A stretch of DNA of 64,000 nt. Source: Leptoclinus maculatus. Taxonomy: Eukaryota > Chordata > Actinopteri > Perciformes > Stichaeidae. Every line of letters begins with the position of its first letter. Position 1 is the first letter of the stretch. The notes under the pieces were generated by a model. That model was not told the origin of the DNA, searched no databases, and saw only the letters and a list, made by a program, of their open reading frames with translations. Location of the stretch: assembly GCA_032191485.1 (NCBI GenBank), contig JAVDOI010000006.1:10671556-10735555 (forward strand), written 5' to 3'. Below are positions 37,431 to 49,738 of the stretch, piece by piece. Position numbers and translations under genes: made by a program.

Positions 37431-38166
37431 TTATTCATGTATATGTGACACTGGAGGAATGCACTGAAACCAGGTGACATAAAAGTAACAACAAACCAGC
37501 TTACGGGGCATGTAAACAAAGAAACCACTTTGATGATTTTGCCCCCAAACAACTGAGTTGTTGAATACATTTGCAAGGTACAAATGTGAAAAACAGCAAA
37601 CGCTTAAGGCTACAATTAAAATACCTAGACTAGAGGAATGACCCCGTTTGGACACTTTACGTTTAGTGAAAAGTGCAAATAAAACATGGGAACATTTGCT
37701 TGAATTAATATGTATTCCAACAAGATGTATTGGAATAATATATTGTATTATTACAATAAATCAAACATTAGCATAGAATTTCACACTTGATTGTTTGGGA
37801 CCCCGCATCTTTGTTGTGCACCAAGAGTTCCAGTAAGTAGTAGGCTACTTTATAACAGCCATGATTGGAGTATAATTTCATACAGTTGTATTTATATTAA
37901 ATGTAAAGACAGAACCAGACGTGATATAACTTTTTTTAATGTTATTTTAATGAGGTAACGTTATTAAAAATATGTTCAAGAAAGGAGAAAATATGTATCG
38001 TGTAGTTCCTGTCGGTCGCCGATAGGGGGCGATAAAGATCGCTGATTACTTACAGCCTTACCGCCTTGTCCCCTCCCGGCTGCCGTTGCCGGTTCGGCCT
38101 CCGCCACTGAACGACAGCGGTCCATCTATTACCGATAGCTAGCTATCTGTCCGGCTAGTGTCAAAG

Positions 38167-41100
38167 ATGGCGAACGTGGTGCTGGAGTTTAAGGCTTCTG
38201 CCGGTGACTCCGAGCCGCAGAGTCGTCCTGTCCTCATCATCGGACAGGAGACCAACCTGCAGACAGTCGCATGGAGCCAAATCAAAGGAAAACTGCAACC
38301 GGTCGTTAGCAAAGAGGTAACGTTGATATCGTGAATTAAAAAAAACTATTGTTTAGTGACAGCTAATGTTAGCGCTATGCTAACCCAAGTGAGCGCTGGC
38401 TAACACCACTAGCGTTAGCTAAATTAATTTAACATTAACGACACATGAACACCATTAACGTTAGCTAGTTAAGATAGTTATTGGCTATATTATTGTTTGT
38501 CTATTAGCATAATTTAAAGTCTTAAACTGTGTGGCATCCTGTTCATCTAACTTAATCAGACTATGCCTAAATGCTCTTTTCTCACGGTATCTAATGGAGC
38601 TGTAAGCAGTGTGTTGTAGAGGGTCGTGCAAAAATGTCAGTCTGTCTATAAAGAGAGACTTGAGCCTGTGAGGTCAAGGAAAGAGCTTCTCAATATCCTC
38701 TGACAATGATTAACCAACATCATTGTTCTTTCCATGATGGTCAAAGGTCTTTGCCATACTTAAGCTGGTAAAGCTGGTAATTGGGACACTGTGCAAACTC
38801 GGGTGAACCTTGAAAGAATATCATTTTTAAAACTCGTCACATTGTCTACTCACATTCCATCTGCAGCCACACATTTGAGATGCAAACGGTTTTGCTTGAT
38901 AAGTGATTTAAACGAATCGGTTAAAGCAGTTGGATTTTCTGTCAATTGGAACAAGTATTTCTGCTCTGCTCCACAGTGAATCTAAAATGTCAGTTTTGTT
39001 TCATGTTTTCTCAGATCTGGCAGGCCGCTCTCAGTGCTTTGAACCCAAACCCCACGGACAGCTGCCCTCTGTACCTCAACCATGCTGTGGTGGCGGCTCT
39101 TCCCTCACGGGTCAGCAGGCACAACAGCCAGTCTTCTGCCCAATTTGTGTCCCGTCTGGTCCGTTCCTGCCTTCCTGGAGGGAACAACCGCTGCATTGTG
39201 GTCAGTATTGTAACATAATAGTTAATAGATGTGGGGCAAATTAAATTTTCTATTCCACCTCCTTCGGGAGCACTTCTAGCGGCAGAACAGATGGGGCGAC
39301 CATCCCTCTATGACCAAGTGGCTGATATGAGTGTTTCTTTCATCTCCAGATGGTGTGTGAGCGTTCAGAAGTGTTCGCGTCCTCCTGTGCCATAGCCAGA
39401 GCGTTCCCCATCTTCTCTCGCCGCTCCTCATCTTCTCGCAGGGCTGAGAAGAAACGCGTCGCTGTGGAGATCGTGATTGTCGGGCAAGAGAACAGTTCTC
39501 TTGGTGTCGCGGAACTTAAGGTCTGCGTTTATACATTTTTGCTCTTCATTTTCCTTTTTAAAACAAATTTTCAGGGCCTTTCAGGGACTTAAAAATAGCA
39601 TGTTTTTAAACATCTCTGCTGTAGCTGAAAGCTTTTCTTTTGTTCAGTGTCTCTCCAACGCCGCTCACGGAGTGCGGATGGCAGCTCGGATTGTGGACAC
39701 GCCATGCAATGAGATGAATACAGATCACTTCCTAGCTGTAAGTGAAACTATTTCTCTTTTGTAAATGTTGTTGAATCTACTACAGTCACATGGTTCCAGT
39801 TATTTTTGCTGCAGCTCCCTGTCACAGACCATCATTGCTGTTTCAGGAGATCAAGGCTGTGGGAAGTGAACTTGGAATAACTCCGGTCATCATTCGTGGA
39901 GAGGAGCTGAAAAAAAGAGGATTTGGAGGTAGTGTGTTTGTAGATGTCTCCCTTATGACTGTGAATATTTTGACAACTCGCCTTTTGAATAACTGATTCA
40001 GACTTATCATATATGACCTTTTTGTCACTTAAAGAGGAGAATGCAGCTAATTTAGCTTTGTTGCTCAAAATGTGTATTTTTCGGTGAGCAGCTCACTACT
40101 GTGGCTAGATAGCTCCAATTTTGCAACTATTAACTTAAAAACTCAATATTCCGTACCTAGATACACAAATTTATTTGCCACTTTATTCTGGCAATTTATC
40201 TTCAGCAATCAATAACTGTAATGAACATAGAAATTAATTATCTTTGCATAGATCCTAACTCACTGTGATTTTATTACACTTTCCTCAACATTTTAGTTAA
40301 AGACAGTGTAACTTAAAATTATTCGTAAAATACTTCTGTTCGATATTTGGAAAACCAAATGCCTTTTTATAGAGCGATAAGCATGTATATCCACAAACAT
40401 TCAAGAGATGACAAATCCTAAGATTGATCATTGGTAGTTCGGATTATTTATGTTTTCTCTCTCTGTACCCTGTCAGGTATTTATGGAGTTGGCAAGGCGG
40501 CCGAGCATCCTCCTGCATTAGCAGTCCTGAGCCACAAACCAGAGGGTGCGACCCAAACCATTGCATGGGTCGGCAAGGGCATCGTGTACGACACTGGAGG
40601 ACTCAGCATCAAGGGAAAGGTATGTTTCCTGTGGAGAAGTGACGGTAACTATTGTGCATCGTTAAAAAAAGGTTTTGTCATGCTAATGTCTTGGGAAAAT
40701 CACTGCAGTAATTATCTATTTCATTTAAATCTGCAGATCGTTCTTATGTTTTAGCTTACACCACACAACATCTTCCATGTTCACCGGCAGTATCACAACA
40801 TGGCCAGCTCCACAAGATGCTTTGGCCCGTTCACTGTACACCTTTCAGACTGAACTCTGCAGTTGTATCGGTGATCATCAAACCTGATCTGTTAATCCTT
40901 AAACCTATTCTCAGTAATCTTTTAACACGTAGTTGCCATTGCATGCAAGTGTCATGCAAATAGAGAGGTAGAGCTCACTGATAGTGTAAACAGGTTGTAG
41001 TACTCACTCTAATATCTATTTATGTTGCTGTGAAAACATCTCCTTTAAAGAACTCCATTTATACAAGTTTCTCACGCAAACATTTTACGTTATACTGTAA

Positions 41101-44100
41101 TTTACCTTCGCCCAATACTCCTTTTCACTGAACAGAGCCTGAACGCATCATCATTTCACTGAACAGAACCTTCGTTCGTTGTCCGTTACCAGCTCTCCTC
41201 CGGCCCTTTTTCAACACGGATTGGTTGTTGACTCTGTAACGAACAGAAAGCATGAATGCCGATTTCCTGATCGCATATTCTACTGAACATTGGCGGATAA
41301 CGATGTCAGTAAAACTCTTTTTTTCACACTGTGATGGTTAAGGTCAACTGTTGACATGTGTGTCGACCCGTGAGGGGTGATCCGTACGGATCGACAAAAC
41401 CAGTACACTACAAACCAGCTGGTAAAGCTTTCTGACTGTAAATATATGGGCTGCTGGGTCACTGTCCTGGTCAGTGCATGCTAGAGGTGCAGCACTGGAG
41501 TCACATCAAAGATGAAATTATCTTCCATCACATGTAAATATGTTTTTTTTTTTTTTTTTTATCTAGACCTCAATGCCAGGGATGAAGAGAGACTGTGGTG
41601 GAGCTGCGGCCATTTTGGGAGCTTTCAGTGCTACTATTAAACAGGTGAGCTTTTGGGTTATCCCTCAGCAGCTGCCACCTCTGATTCTCTGCAGAAGAGT
41701 TGTTTTAATCGGACTTCCTCTGTTGGCTCCAGGGCTTTAAGGACAACCTCCATGCTGTGTTCTGCCTAGCGGAGAATGCAGTTGGGCCCACAGCCACACG
41801 ACCTGATGATATCCACACTCTCTACTCTGGAAAGTGAGACTCTCTTTGATGATGATGATGCTAAATCAACAGGAATGAATGTGGGCAGCTGGTATAAAAA
41901 GCATTCGTCATTCGTGTGTTTTATATTCTCAAGGACTGTGGAGATCAACAACACTGATGCAGAGGGCCGGCTGGTGCTGGCTGATGGAGTGGTGTACGCC
42001 AGCAAAGACCTGTCGGCTGATATTATTCTGGACATGGCCACACTAACGGGGGCACAGGTGGGTGACAGCCACTTACAGACTGTTGTAATATCTGTCAACA
42101 CAGCCCGTGAAGGGACCAGAACCAACTACAAATGTAGTCTTCTAACAGGTATTGTCTCTGTGTCTGTTGTCCAGGGGATCTCCACGGGGAAGTACCACGC
42201 AGCAGTGATGACCAACAATGAGCAGTGGGAGGTTGCGTGTGTGCGCGCCGGCCGCAGCAGCGGAGATCTGGCTCACCCTCTGGTCTACTGCCCCGAGCTG
42301 CACTTCAGCGAGTTCACCTCGGCCCTGGCTGACATGAAGAACTCTGTGGCAGTAAGTGACGAACTACAAGTTCATCAAAACCAAATGCTTAAACAAGACC
42401 TGCTCGACGATTAGAAAGAATGAAGAACACAGATATCGATCAGTTGCTGTCCTCCTCCCCTTCTGAATCACTGTCGGCAGGTACCACTGGTAGAGAGGTG
42501 GGGGGGTGCTTGTTCTCAGCCAGCTGATAAATTTACAAGAATTTTAAGAAATGTTTGCAAACTAAGCTGGACTACAACAGTTAGACAACTTGTGTAGCCG
42601 AGGGTTACATTGCGCCTCTTCTTTATGATGGTAATAATAACACGAAGGCTCCTTTTAGTCTGCATTTAGACGGCAACAACTTTATTACTCCAACCTTGTC
42701 AACAACAGCACATCACTGCTTCATTCCTTCCGTTCCACCCTTCACAATAAAAGAGGCGACTCATCAGAATAGCTTACAGTTGCTTGAAACAAGTTGCTAA
42801 TAGCCAAGCTAACGGGCTGTGCTTGTGTAAAACCAGAGGTGGATGAGAGACCGTGGACAGAGCAGATTCAAATATTGTTTTTATTTATGTTTACATGTTT
42901 ATGCTTGTTGAGAAATGCTTCAGAGTGATAATTAATACTACGGCCTTTTTCACCCGGGCCTGTTTAATGCCGCCTTTCGGTAACCATCTCTAAATACATC
43001 TTTTTTTTTTTATTCATCACGTGTGTTTATCCCGCCTGTTGATATCGCAATGATGATAAAGATTAAATTCTTCGTTCAGCCCTACTTTACTGACACTTGT
43101 TTTTTTCCATTTTCCAATTGATTTATTGTAATTGTAGCTCAGTGTACCTGCATCTCCCTTATATTGTGCACATTGTGCTTGACTTGCTGAGGTTTGTCAT
43201 CCTTTTCTTGTTTCTGCAGGACCGGGAGAACGCCCAGAGCTCCTGTGCTGGCCTCTTTATTGGTTCCCACCTGGGCTTTGATTGGCCGGGTGTCTGGGTC
43301 CATGTTGACATCGCCTCTCCTGTCCATGTTGTGAGTAACCAGGGGTTTGGTGTTTCTGACGGATGTCTTCTCAAAGGTGTAAAGTCACTGTGAAGGTTAA
43401 CAAACACACCACAGTCTTATTGTCTCAAATCTAAGGAGTATAACTTAACACGCACTTTAATGGACCGTGCTGACTGTTACCAGAGACTCAGTCAGCTGAA
43501 AGAAGAGTCAGCAGAATGTGTAAGGAAGTTGGCAACAACACCGCTATGAAGCCTAACATCCCATCTTGGTTTGACTAAAACTCATGTAGATCATTAAAGG
43601 ATGGGTCCACAGTGTTTCTAGTTGGTCTGGTGAGAATAATCAGGTGCCAACATGAACACTAAAACAAGTTTTTCTGGCTGTAATCATTCTCCTGTTCATA
43701 CTCGGCATTCAAAAGATCCGTTTTTATTTTAAGTGATGCAGAACAAACTCCACAATGTTTGCTCTGTGCAGAAAAGTCTACACTGTTGTACAGAAACCAG
43801 CTGTGCCAGTAATAAATATAGAAACCCCAACTTCCTCGTTCCTTTATGAAACTCGTCACTGGTCTTGAAGAAAGAAAAAGCAGCGTGACTGTTACTCATT
43901 ACACCTCATGCATACTTATAAATCACAGAAATTATTTGACAACTTCCCTCTTAGTAACACTTCTGAGGATTGGGTTTTAGAACAAACATTGTCTCATGTT
44001 TCAGTCACATTCGTTCTGAATGATGACTTGAAAAGATAACTGCAGGGTAAGTTTACAGTAATGCTTGAATCTGACCCGTGTTTTTTGTCTGTGCAGGGAG

Positions 44101-44255
44101 AGCGTGCCACAGGGTTTGGCGTTGCTTTGCTGATGGCCCTGTTTGGTCAGGCATCAGACGACTCCATGCTGAACCAGGTGTCTCCTCTGAGTGCAGCCAC
44201 CAACATGTCTGAAGACCAGATGGAGCGTGACTGCAAGAGGCGAAGACTGGTGTAG
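38167..44255 (+). CDS. npepl1: Probable aminopeptidase NPEPL1 (M17 leucyl aminopeptidase family)
   Basis: Twelve coding exons: 38167-38316, 39015-39200, 39350-39520, 39648-39737, 39847-39928, 40477-40619, 41567-41644, 41733-41833, 41934-42057, 42175-42351, 43220-43330, 44097-44255. They total 1572 nt, 523 aa, the same as human NPEPL1. The M17 metal and catalytic residues are in place: K and D in VGKGIVYDTGGLSIKGK, K in SIKGK, D in MKRDCGGAAA, and D, E and R in the signature NNTDAEGRLVLADG. By family knowledge it is a two-metal cytosolic aminopeptidase relative with poorly defined substrates. It ends in a basic KRRRLV, as in mammals. It starts at the first ATG (AAGATGGCGAAC) with good context, and AATAAA is at 44378-44383. 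ctsz follows in the same orientation. Confidence 0.97.
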
Positions 44256-44377
44256 AACACACGTTTACTACCCAACACTGACCGCTCCGCTGCCAGACCG
44301 TTGAAGAAAGTGCTCGTCCAGTTAGTTCAAACATTTTAAACTGTGATCCAACTTCCTGTGTTTGATAAATCTCACTG

Positions 44378-44383
44378 AATAAA
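44378..44383 (+). terminator. npepl1 poly(A) signal
   Basis: AATAAA 123 nt after the TAG, followed by a GTGTTGTGTTTTT element, a textbook arrangement. Confidence 0.8.
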
Positions 44384-45301
44384 TCGGTCAATCATGAGAG
44401 AACCAGGTGTGTTGTGTTTTTATGAAAAGCTAGTTTTCTTTTTTGGTAACCACTGCACTCTGTATTCACACTGCGTATAGTTTGATTGTGTGATCTCTGG
44501 ACCAAACTGAAGTGCTTACTGCAGGTTTTAACAGTTTCACATTGGTGGCAGATGAGTAATTGACGGGCAATACCGCATATGCTTTGTCAGCACAAAATAC
44601 ACATACAAGATGTCTACTAAGTTCAAGTAGTAGACAGATTCCAGCTCAAGTATGATGTTATTCCACCCTTGTGACAATCATCTTGTCCTTTAGGCGGTGT
44701 CATCTGACCTCTGTGGGCTGCAGAGTAGCTTTTTGGAGACATCTGCTGAGAGACGCAGTTAAAAGTTCAGGGAAGAGCATTTAAGTGGACCTTAAATTCA
44801 GAATTTTTATGTCCGTTTCCTAGGTCAAGAATGAACTAACTACTTCTGAGAGTTGTATTGCAGGCACCTACATAATGAACATTATGGGGTTTTTTTTAGA
44901 CGTTTTGAAATTTTTACTATCGGGGATAAAAACCTCTATATAACGGCTTATCACACAAGAACAGTTGTGAACAGTGATAAGGGCCACAGTTCATTAACAG
45001 TACTCATGATGTGACTCTGATGGTTAACTCTGCAGTGGCTTTGCAATTAATTACAAGACAACGATGCAATATGTTGCATTATATTAGATTGTATGTGTAT
45101 TTTCATTATTCTGGTCCCCATTCTTTAGATGTGTTATGGGCGTTAGCGGGGTTTTTCTTTATTAATGCAAAAACAAAACGTGTCTTGTGGAGAAAAGAAT
45201 CTTTCAAAATTCCAAGTCCAAGTATATTTTATTTGATTGCCTTTACAGGACAGATTGTCTTTGTGTGTCATCTTCACTGAGGGATGTACTTCCCTGTAAA
45301 A

Positions 45302-45325
45302 CATGTGATTTACTGGTCACATGAC
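45302..45325. promoter_or_regulatory. Inverted E-box pair, CLEAR-like, upstream of ctsz
   Basis: CATGTGA and TCACATG face each other. The second lies in GTCACATGAC, one base from the CLEAR/TFEB consensus GTCACGTGAC. ctsz is a lysosomal protease, the class that TFEB/MITF factors control. Binding is inferred. Confidence 0.4.
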
Positions 45326-45452
45326 TTTATCGCCACTGACTATACCCATAGAAACTCCAGTGTTCAGGCTCTCTGCTACCATTACACCCTCCTCTCTCCT
45401 CATTAACGTTACTTAGTTTAGTAAAAGGTTTAAAGCCTGCTCGCTGTTAAAG

Positions 45453-48400
45453 ATGTCTCCAACGGCTTTACTGGTCCTGTTTTCGGTCGTGCTGTCCGGT
45501 GTGAGTGCCGGTGTGTTTTTCAACCAGAAGCAGCCGTGTTACGTCCGCACACCGAAACGAAACGACTTCGGACTGAAGTAAGTAAACATGTTTGTGTTTT
45601 TAAAAGATAAGGTTAAGAATAATGAACTTGTTAGCACCGGGAAAAAGTCTATTTTATGTAACAGTTAGCGAGCTAACGTTAGCTGTAGATAGCCGTTAAC
45701 GTCAGTTGATCAAGTAACTGGAGTTAAAGAGTTTAGGTTTAGCGTTTATTACATTGTTGTATCTGTTAAGACTTGTGGTTAAATGAAACAAACGGAACGA
45801 TATAGTTACGCCTTCAGGATTGTCTTGTTATTACTGTATAAATCACGTTATTACTCTATAAATCACAGGGCTTAGTGAACTAGCTTAGTTACACTTTGAG
45901 GAAACGGGTAAATTCCGTTCAGCCATCAACACTGACTTGTTATAAAGACTGCATTGGTAAAAAGATACAAAGCACAATATATCACATTAAATGTTAACTA
46001 ATAGATTATGTTTTTTGTGCAATTGATATTCCAATATGCTGTTTTAAAGCTATTCAGTTTTGTACATGACCAGTGAGTCATATGGTGAAGACTAACGTTT
46101 TCAAGATAAATATCAGGATTAGCTTTGGATGTTAATGTTTATATTTTTAAAGTATAGTACACTAACGTTTAGATTTAAAAATCTGTTTATGAAATATAAT
46201 CTAGAGCTAAAATGATTAGTCGATGAAAAAGTATCTGCACCTATTTTGATAATGAAACTAACGCAATGGCATTTTTGGCATTTTTAAATAATTTAAATAA
46301 ACCAGCATTTGGTGTGTTGCTGCTTCAGAACTAATGTACGTATCACCTGTCTGTCCACAGGACCGCTCCTCGTCCTCATGAGTATTTAAACATTTCTGAA
46401 TTGCCCAAATCCTGGGACTGGAGGAACATCAACGGCACTAACTTTGTGAGCACAACCCGCAACCAGCACATCCCCCAGTATTGTGGCTCCTGCTGGGCCC
46501 ATGGCAGCACTAGTGCGATGGCAGGTATGAATCAACACTGCTTTCCTGTTGGGGACTTGTAATCATTGTGGTTTGGTGACGGTGTAGAACCGCAGGTCCT
46601 CACATGACTCTTCACACAGATTTTATTTTAGAGGATTGGAGATCCACTTTCACTTTGCACAGAAATGGGAACTAAGTCGTCGAGGTGTCTTTATGTCTCA
46701 GCACCAGCTGCAGTCGTGGGTGGAGGGTGTTTCTTCAAATTTGGCACAAACGTCCACTTGCACTCAACGATGGACTGAATTTGGTGTTCTCAGGAATGCC
46801 TTTTATGTCATAAAAGAGTGCTAGTAAAGTATGTCATAAAGAACTTCAAAATAAGTCGTAGTATAGTATGCCAAAAACACTTGTCACTTGTATAGTATGG
46901 CATATAAAATGGCAGTAATAGTCATAATGTAGTATAACATACATTAGTCAGTATGCCATAAAATGTTATGAATAAATCACATTATAGTGTCATAAAAAGT
47001 AAAGTATGTAAAAAAAAAAACTGAAAGTATAGTATTCCATACAAATGTAAGGGAAAAGTCATCGTATAGTAACTCATAAAATAGTCATAACAAAAGTCAT
47101 AGTATAAAGTCATGAAAATGTCATCATATAGTATGCCATTAAAAAAATGAAGCTCTGGGTTTCCTCTCTCACCAGATCGCATCAACATTAAGAGAAAAGG
47201 AGCGTGGCCATCGGCCTATCTCTCTGTCCAGAATGTGATCGACTGCGGTGAAGCCGGCAGTTGCCACGGAGGAGATCACAGTGGAGTTTGGGAGTACGCC
47301 AACACACACGGGATCCCAGACGAGACCTGCAACAACTACCAGGCTAAAGACCAGGGTACGTGTACTTCAGTGCACACAGTCATGGTTACAATCACTTACT
47401 GTGTCTTATTCTGTAATACGTTCTGTGTCCCTCTCCAAAGAATGCGATACTTTCAATCAATGTGGCACCTGCACCACCTTCGGAGTGTGCAACATTGTGA
47501 AGAACTACACCCTGTGGAAAGTGGGAGATTTTGGATCTGTGAGCGGGAGGGAGAAGATGATGGCAGAGATCTACGCTAGAGGACCAATCAGGTTTGCACC
47601 TTTTTTTTTGTGTAGAGCAGCAGGCAGCCGCTCTGGTACTTATGTGTTAGACTGCTGTGGAATATTTGATGAATCGTATATATATCCACGTCTTCATTCC
47701 ACAGCAGCTCTACACTTTCTGATTTCACTAATTGTTTCACCTTCACCGAGAGGAGGTGAGTAATCTGTGATGTTTTGTTTTCTCCAGCTGTGGGATTATG
47801 GCCACAGACAAGCTGGATGCCTACACCGGAGGTGTCTACTCTGAATATCAGGACGAAGCTTTCATCAATCATATTGTGTCAGTGGCAGGATGGGGCGTGG
47901 AGAACGGAGATGAATACTGGATTGTACGCAATTCCTGGGGAGAGCCATGGGTAAGTCTTTATCAAACAGAGAATTTAGCGATGGCTGTCAGCTCTATAGT
48001 CAAAATGAATACCCTGCTTCCTGAATAATAATATTGTAATTCCCTAAGTAAGAGGTGACATCTTCAAATTCATTGTTGTTCAACGAACAGTCCTAAAACC
48101 CAAAGTTATTTAACTTACGATCAAATATAAAACAAAGACAACCAGCAAATCCTCACAATGTACCCTTCGCTAAGCCCCAGTGCTAATCCATCAAGCTATC
48201 AGAGCTACGATAGCATAGAGCCCACACTGCCACTAATTGCACTCCCTGAATGAATATTATCTCATTTTTTTTAAATAACAGAAAAGCAATTTCAAAGAGA
48301 AGCTACTTTAACGCTAGTTATTGATATGCTAACATACTCTGCTCATGTTAGCTCCCCAGGTTTTTACGCAGAAACGTATATTCATTAAAACGTTAAACGC

Positions 48401-48738
48401 TGGTTCACTGAAAACGATTGCTAGGCATCTATGGAGCAGAGCCATAAAGTTGTCGGTGCTGGCAGATGATCTGCTATGATTGGCCGGTCTGCATTCGAGG
48501 GGCGGGACATAGAGAAGGGTCAATTGAGAAGCTGGATGTAGGGAATGTTTGGCATTTTGGCTTGAAAAATGATTAATCGCTCATCACAATAGTTGTTGAT
48601 TCATTCCCCCAGGGTGAGAAGGGATGGCTCAGGATTGTGAGCAGCGCCTACAAAGGAGGAAGTGGAAGCACATACAACCTGGCGTTGGAGGAGGACTGCA
48701 TGTACGGAGACCCAGTGGTCCCCAAGACCTACCTGTAG
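45453..48738 (+). CDS. ctsz: Cathepsin Z (cathepsin X), lysosomal cysteine carboxypeptidase
   Basis: Six coding exons: 45453-45577, 46361-46524, 47176-47355, 47441-47591, 47788-47950, 48613-48738. They total 909 nt, 302 aa; human CTSZ is 303. A hydrophobic signal peptide (residues about 1-19, ending VSA) is followed by an unusually short propeptide with its conserved Cys (QPCYV). The mature enzyme begins LPKSWDWRN. The catalytic Cys lies in QYCGSCWAHG, the His in FINHIVSVAGWG and the Asn in IVRNSWGEPWG. The His-Ile-Pro mini-loop before the active site, which defines cathepsin X and gives carboxypeptidase activity, is present. N-glycosylation sequons include NIS, NGT and NYT. The RGD found in the human propeptide is absent (KRND here). 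Its 3' end faces nelfcd; AATAAA is at 49203. Confidence 0.97.
46201..46275. mobile_element. MITE fragment, copy 4, in ctsz intron 1
   Basis: GCTAAAATGATTAGTCGATGA and CTATTTTGATAATGAA resemble the end region of the same family. Short and decayed. Confidence 0.4.
46815..47145 (+). repeat. Degenerate tandem repeat in ctsz intron 2
   Basis: Some eight to ten imperfect copies of a motif around GTCATAGTATAGTATGCCAT followed by A-rich sequence. Spacing varies and copies are diverged, so boundaries are approximate. Its downstream end is about 30 bp before the exon 3 acceptor. Confidence 0.65.
48085..48610. mobile_element. hAT-like MITE copy 3, split by a nested insertion
   Basis: The left part (48085-48159, AAAACCCAAAGTTATT to AAATCCTCACAAT) and right part (48521-48610, TTGAGAAGCTGG to AATAGTTGTTGATTCATT) are consecutive segments of the same MITE family as copies 1 and 2. 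They are interrupted at 48160-48520. Confidence 0.65.
48160..48520. mobile_element. Nested TIR element (about 361 bp) inside MITE copy 3
   Basis: Left end ACCCTTCGCTAAGCCCC; the complement of the right end is ACCCTTCTCTATGTCCC (14 of 17 match). CAAT flanks both sides (48156-48159 and 48521-48524). Removing the insert and one CAAT restores the host MITE sequence. No coding frame is seen. Confidence 0.65.
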
Positions 48739-49202
48739 AGGACAGCAGCACCCACAGCGTCAGAAGACACTCTTCATGTCATCCTGTCGCAGGCAGAGAG
48801 ACACTTTCTCTTTGTAAAATGTTGAAAAGGGAATAAGATTTTACTCTCAGAGATCTATTTTTTACACTTGTAATTATTAAAAAGGGTCAAATCAGACCTG
48901 CTCGAATCAATGCAAATATTCAGCTTTTTGTAGATCACATTTTTCAATGCAAACTGACTCAGCCAAAGAAGAGTTTATATTTAGTCCTACACTGCTGTGA
49001 CACTGACTGTCTTCAGTGTGTGGTGTTTATTGTGTCGACAGTATTGCACCACACCGTTAGGAAAAAAAATATCAACTTTAAAGTGTGCCTTACATGCACT
49101 GGCAGCCGAATACAAACTGTTATTTCCTTTTTGTGTTCACACTTATCTACACATCAGACATTCTGGAAAAATTGCAATCTTTGTTTTGTTTTAAATTGTG
49201 CC

Positions 49203-49208
49203 AATAAA
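49203..49208 (+). terminator. ctsz poly(A) signal
   Basis: AATAAA about 465 nt after the ctsz stop, the first canonical hexamer on this strand. Confidence 0.6.
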
Positions 49209-49461
49209 CAACACTTAAAAGTGATGCTCAACACAAAACCTGTCCTTTGAGTATGAATCACTCCGTCTGTAGGCCGGAAACATCCTGTACAAAGCTTCCT
49301 ATGGTGACATGATTATGTAGTTTACAGTATCTATGTGCCAGTCCTATTTACTGTCAAAATTCAACAAACTAGCTTTGTGCTGTGCAGAAAACTTGCTCTT
49401 TCTTAGTAACGTTAATGAAAAAAATCCATTTTACAAATGCAAGAAAGCACATATTCAGGTT

Positions 49462-49467
49462 TTTATT
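49462..49467 (-). terminator. nelfcd poly(A) signal
   Basis: Minus-strand AATAAA about 270 nt after the nelfcd stop. Confidence 0.6.
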
Positions 49468-49738
49468 TAAAAACCACTTGAACCAACATAAAAATATAGA
49501 AAATCAAATATACAGGTGAAAAAAAGAAAACGTTTAGCTGCATCTTCAGAGGCTTCTCCTTCAACCGGTCCATCAGCTGACTGAACATCTGCCCGTTTGT
49601 TGCCTCGATAGAAACAAATCGTTCACTCGGTCAGACTGAACAGTCCCGAGCTATGTGCTCCAACATCAGAGCGTTTGGTGATCACAGATCTTCTTCCTCC
49701 GTTGGGTCTTCCTGGTACAATCTCCAACATTTTCACTG

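Larger units (their letters stand above)
35138..38166. other. ankrd52 3' UTR, then npepl1 promoter region
   Basis: The first AATAAA in a good context is at 37231-37236, giving a 3' UTR of about 2.1 kb that contains a decayed MITE (36154-36453). A second element fragment follows at 37335-37430. The 150 bp before npepl1 are GC-richer and CpG-bearing, consistent with its promoter. No other coding exon is supported. Confidence 0.55.
44256..45452. other. npepl1 3' UTR end and ctsz promoter region
   Basis: The npepl1 poly(A) signal is at 44378. The rest is AT-rich with no supported exon. The E-box pair near 45302-45325 lies about 130 bp upstream of the ctsz start codon. Confidence 0.5.
48739..49738. 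other. Convergent 3' UTRs of ctsz and nelfcd
   Basis: ctsz AATAAA is at 49203-49208 (+) and nelfcd AATAAA at 49462-49467 (-), so transcripts end tail-to-tail with about 250 bp between signals. No other gene is seen. Confidence 0.65.

Noticed and set aside
41100..41180. Repeated TTTCACTGAACAGA(A/G)CC words in npepl1 intron 6
   Set aside because: Two short copies only; no element boundaries.
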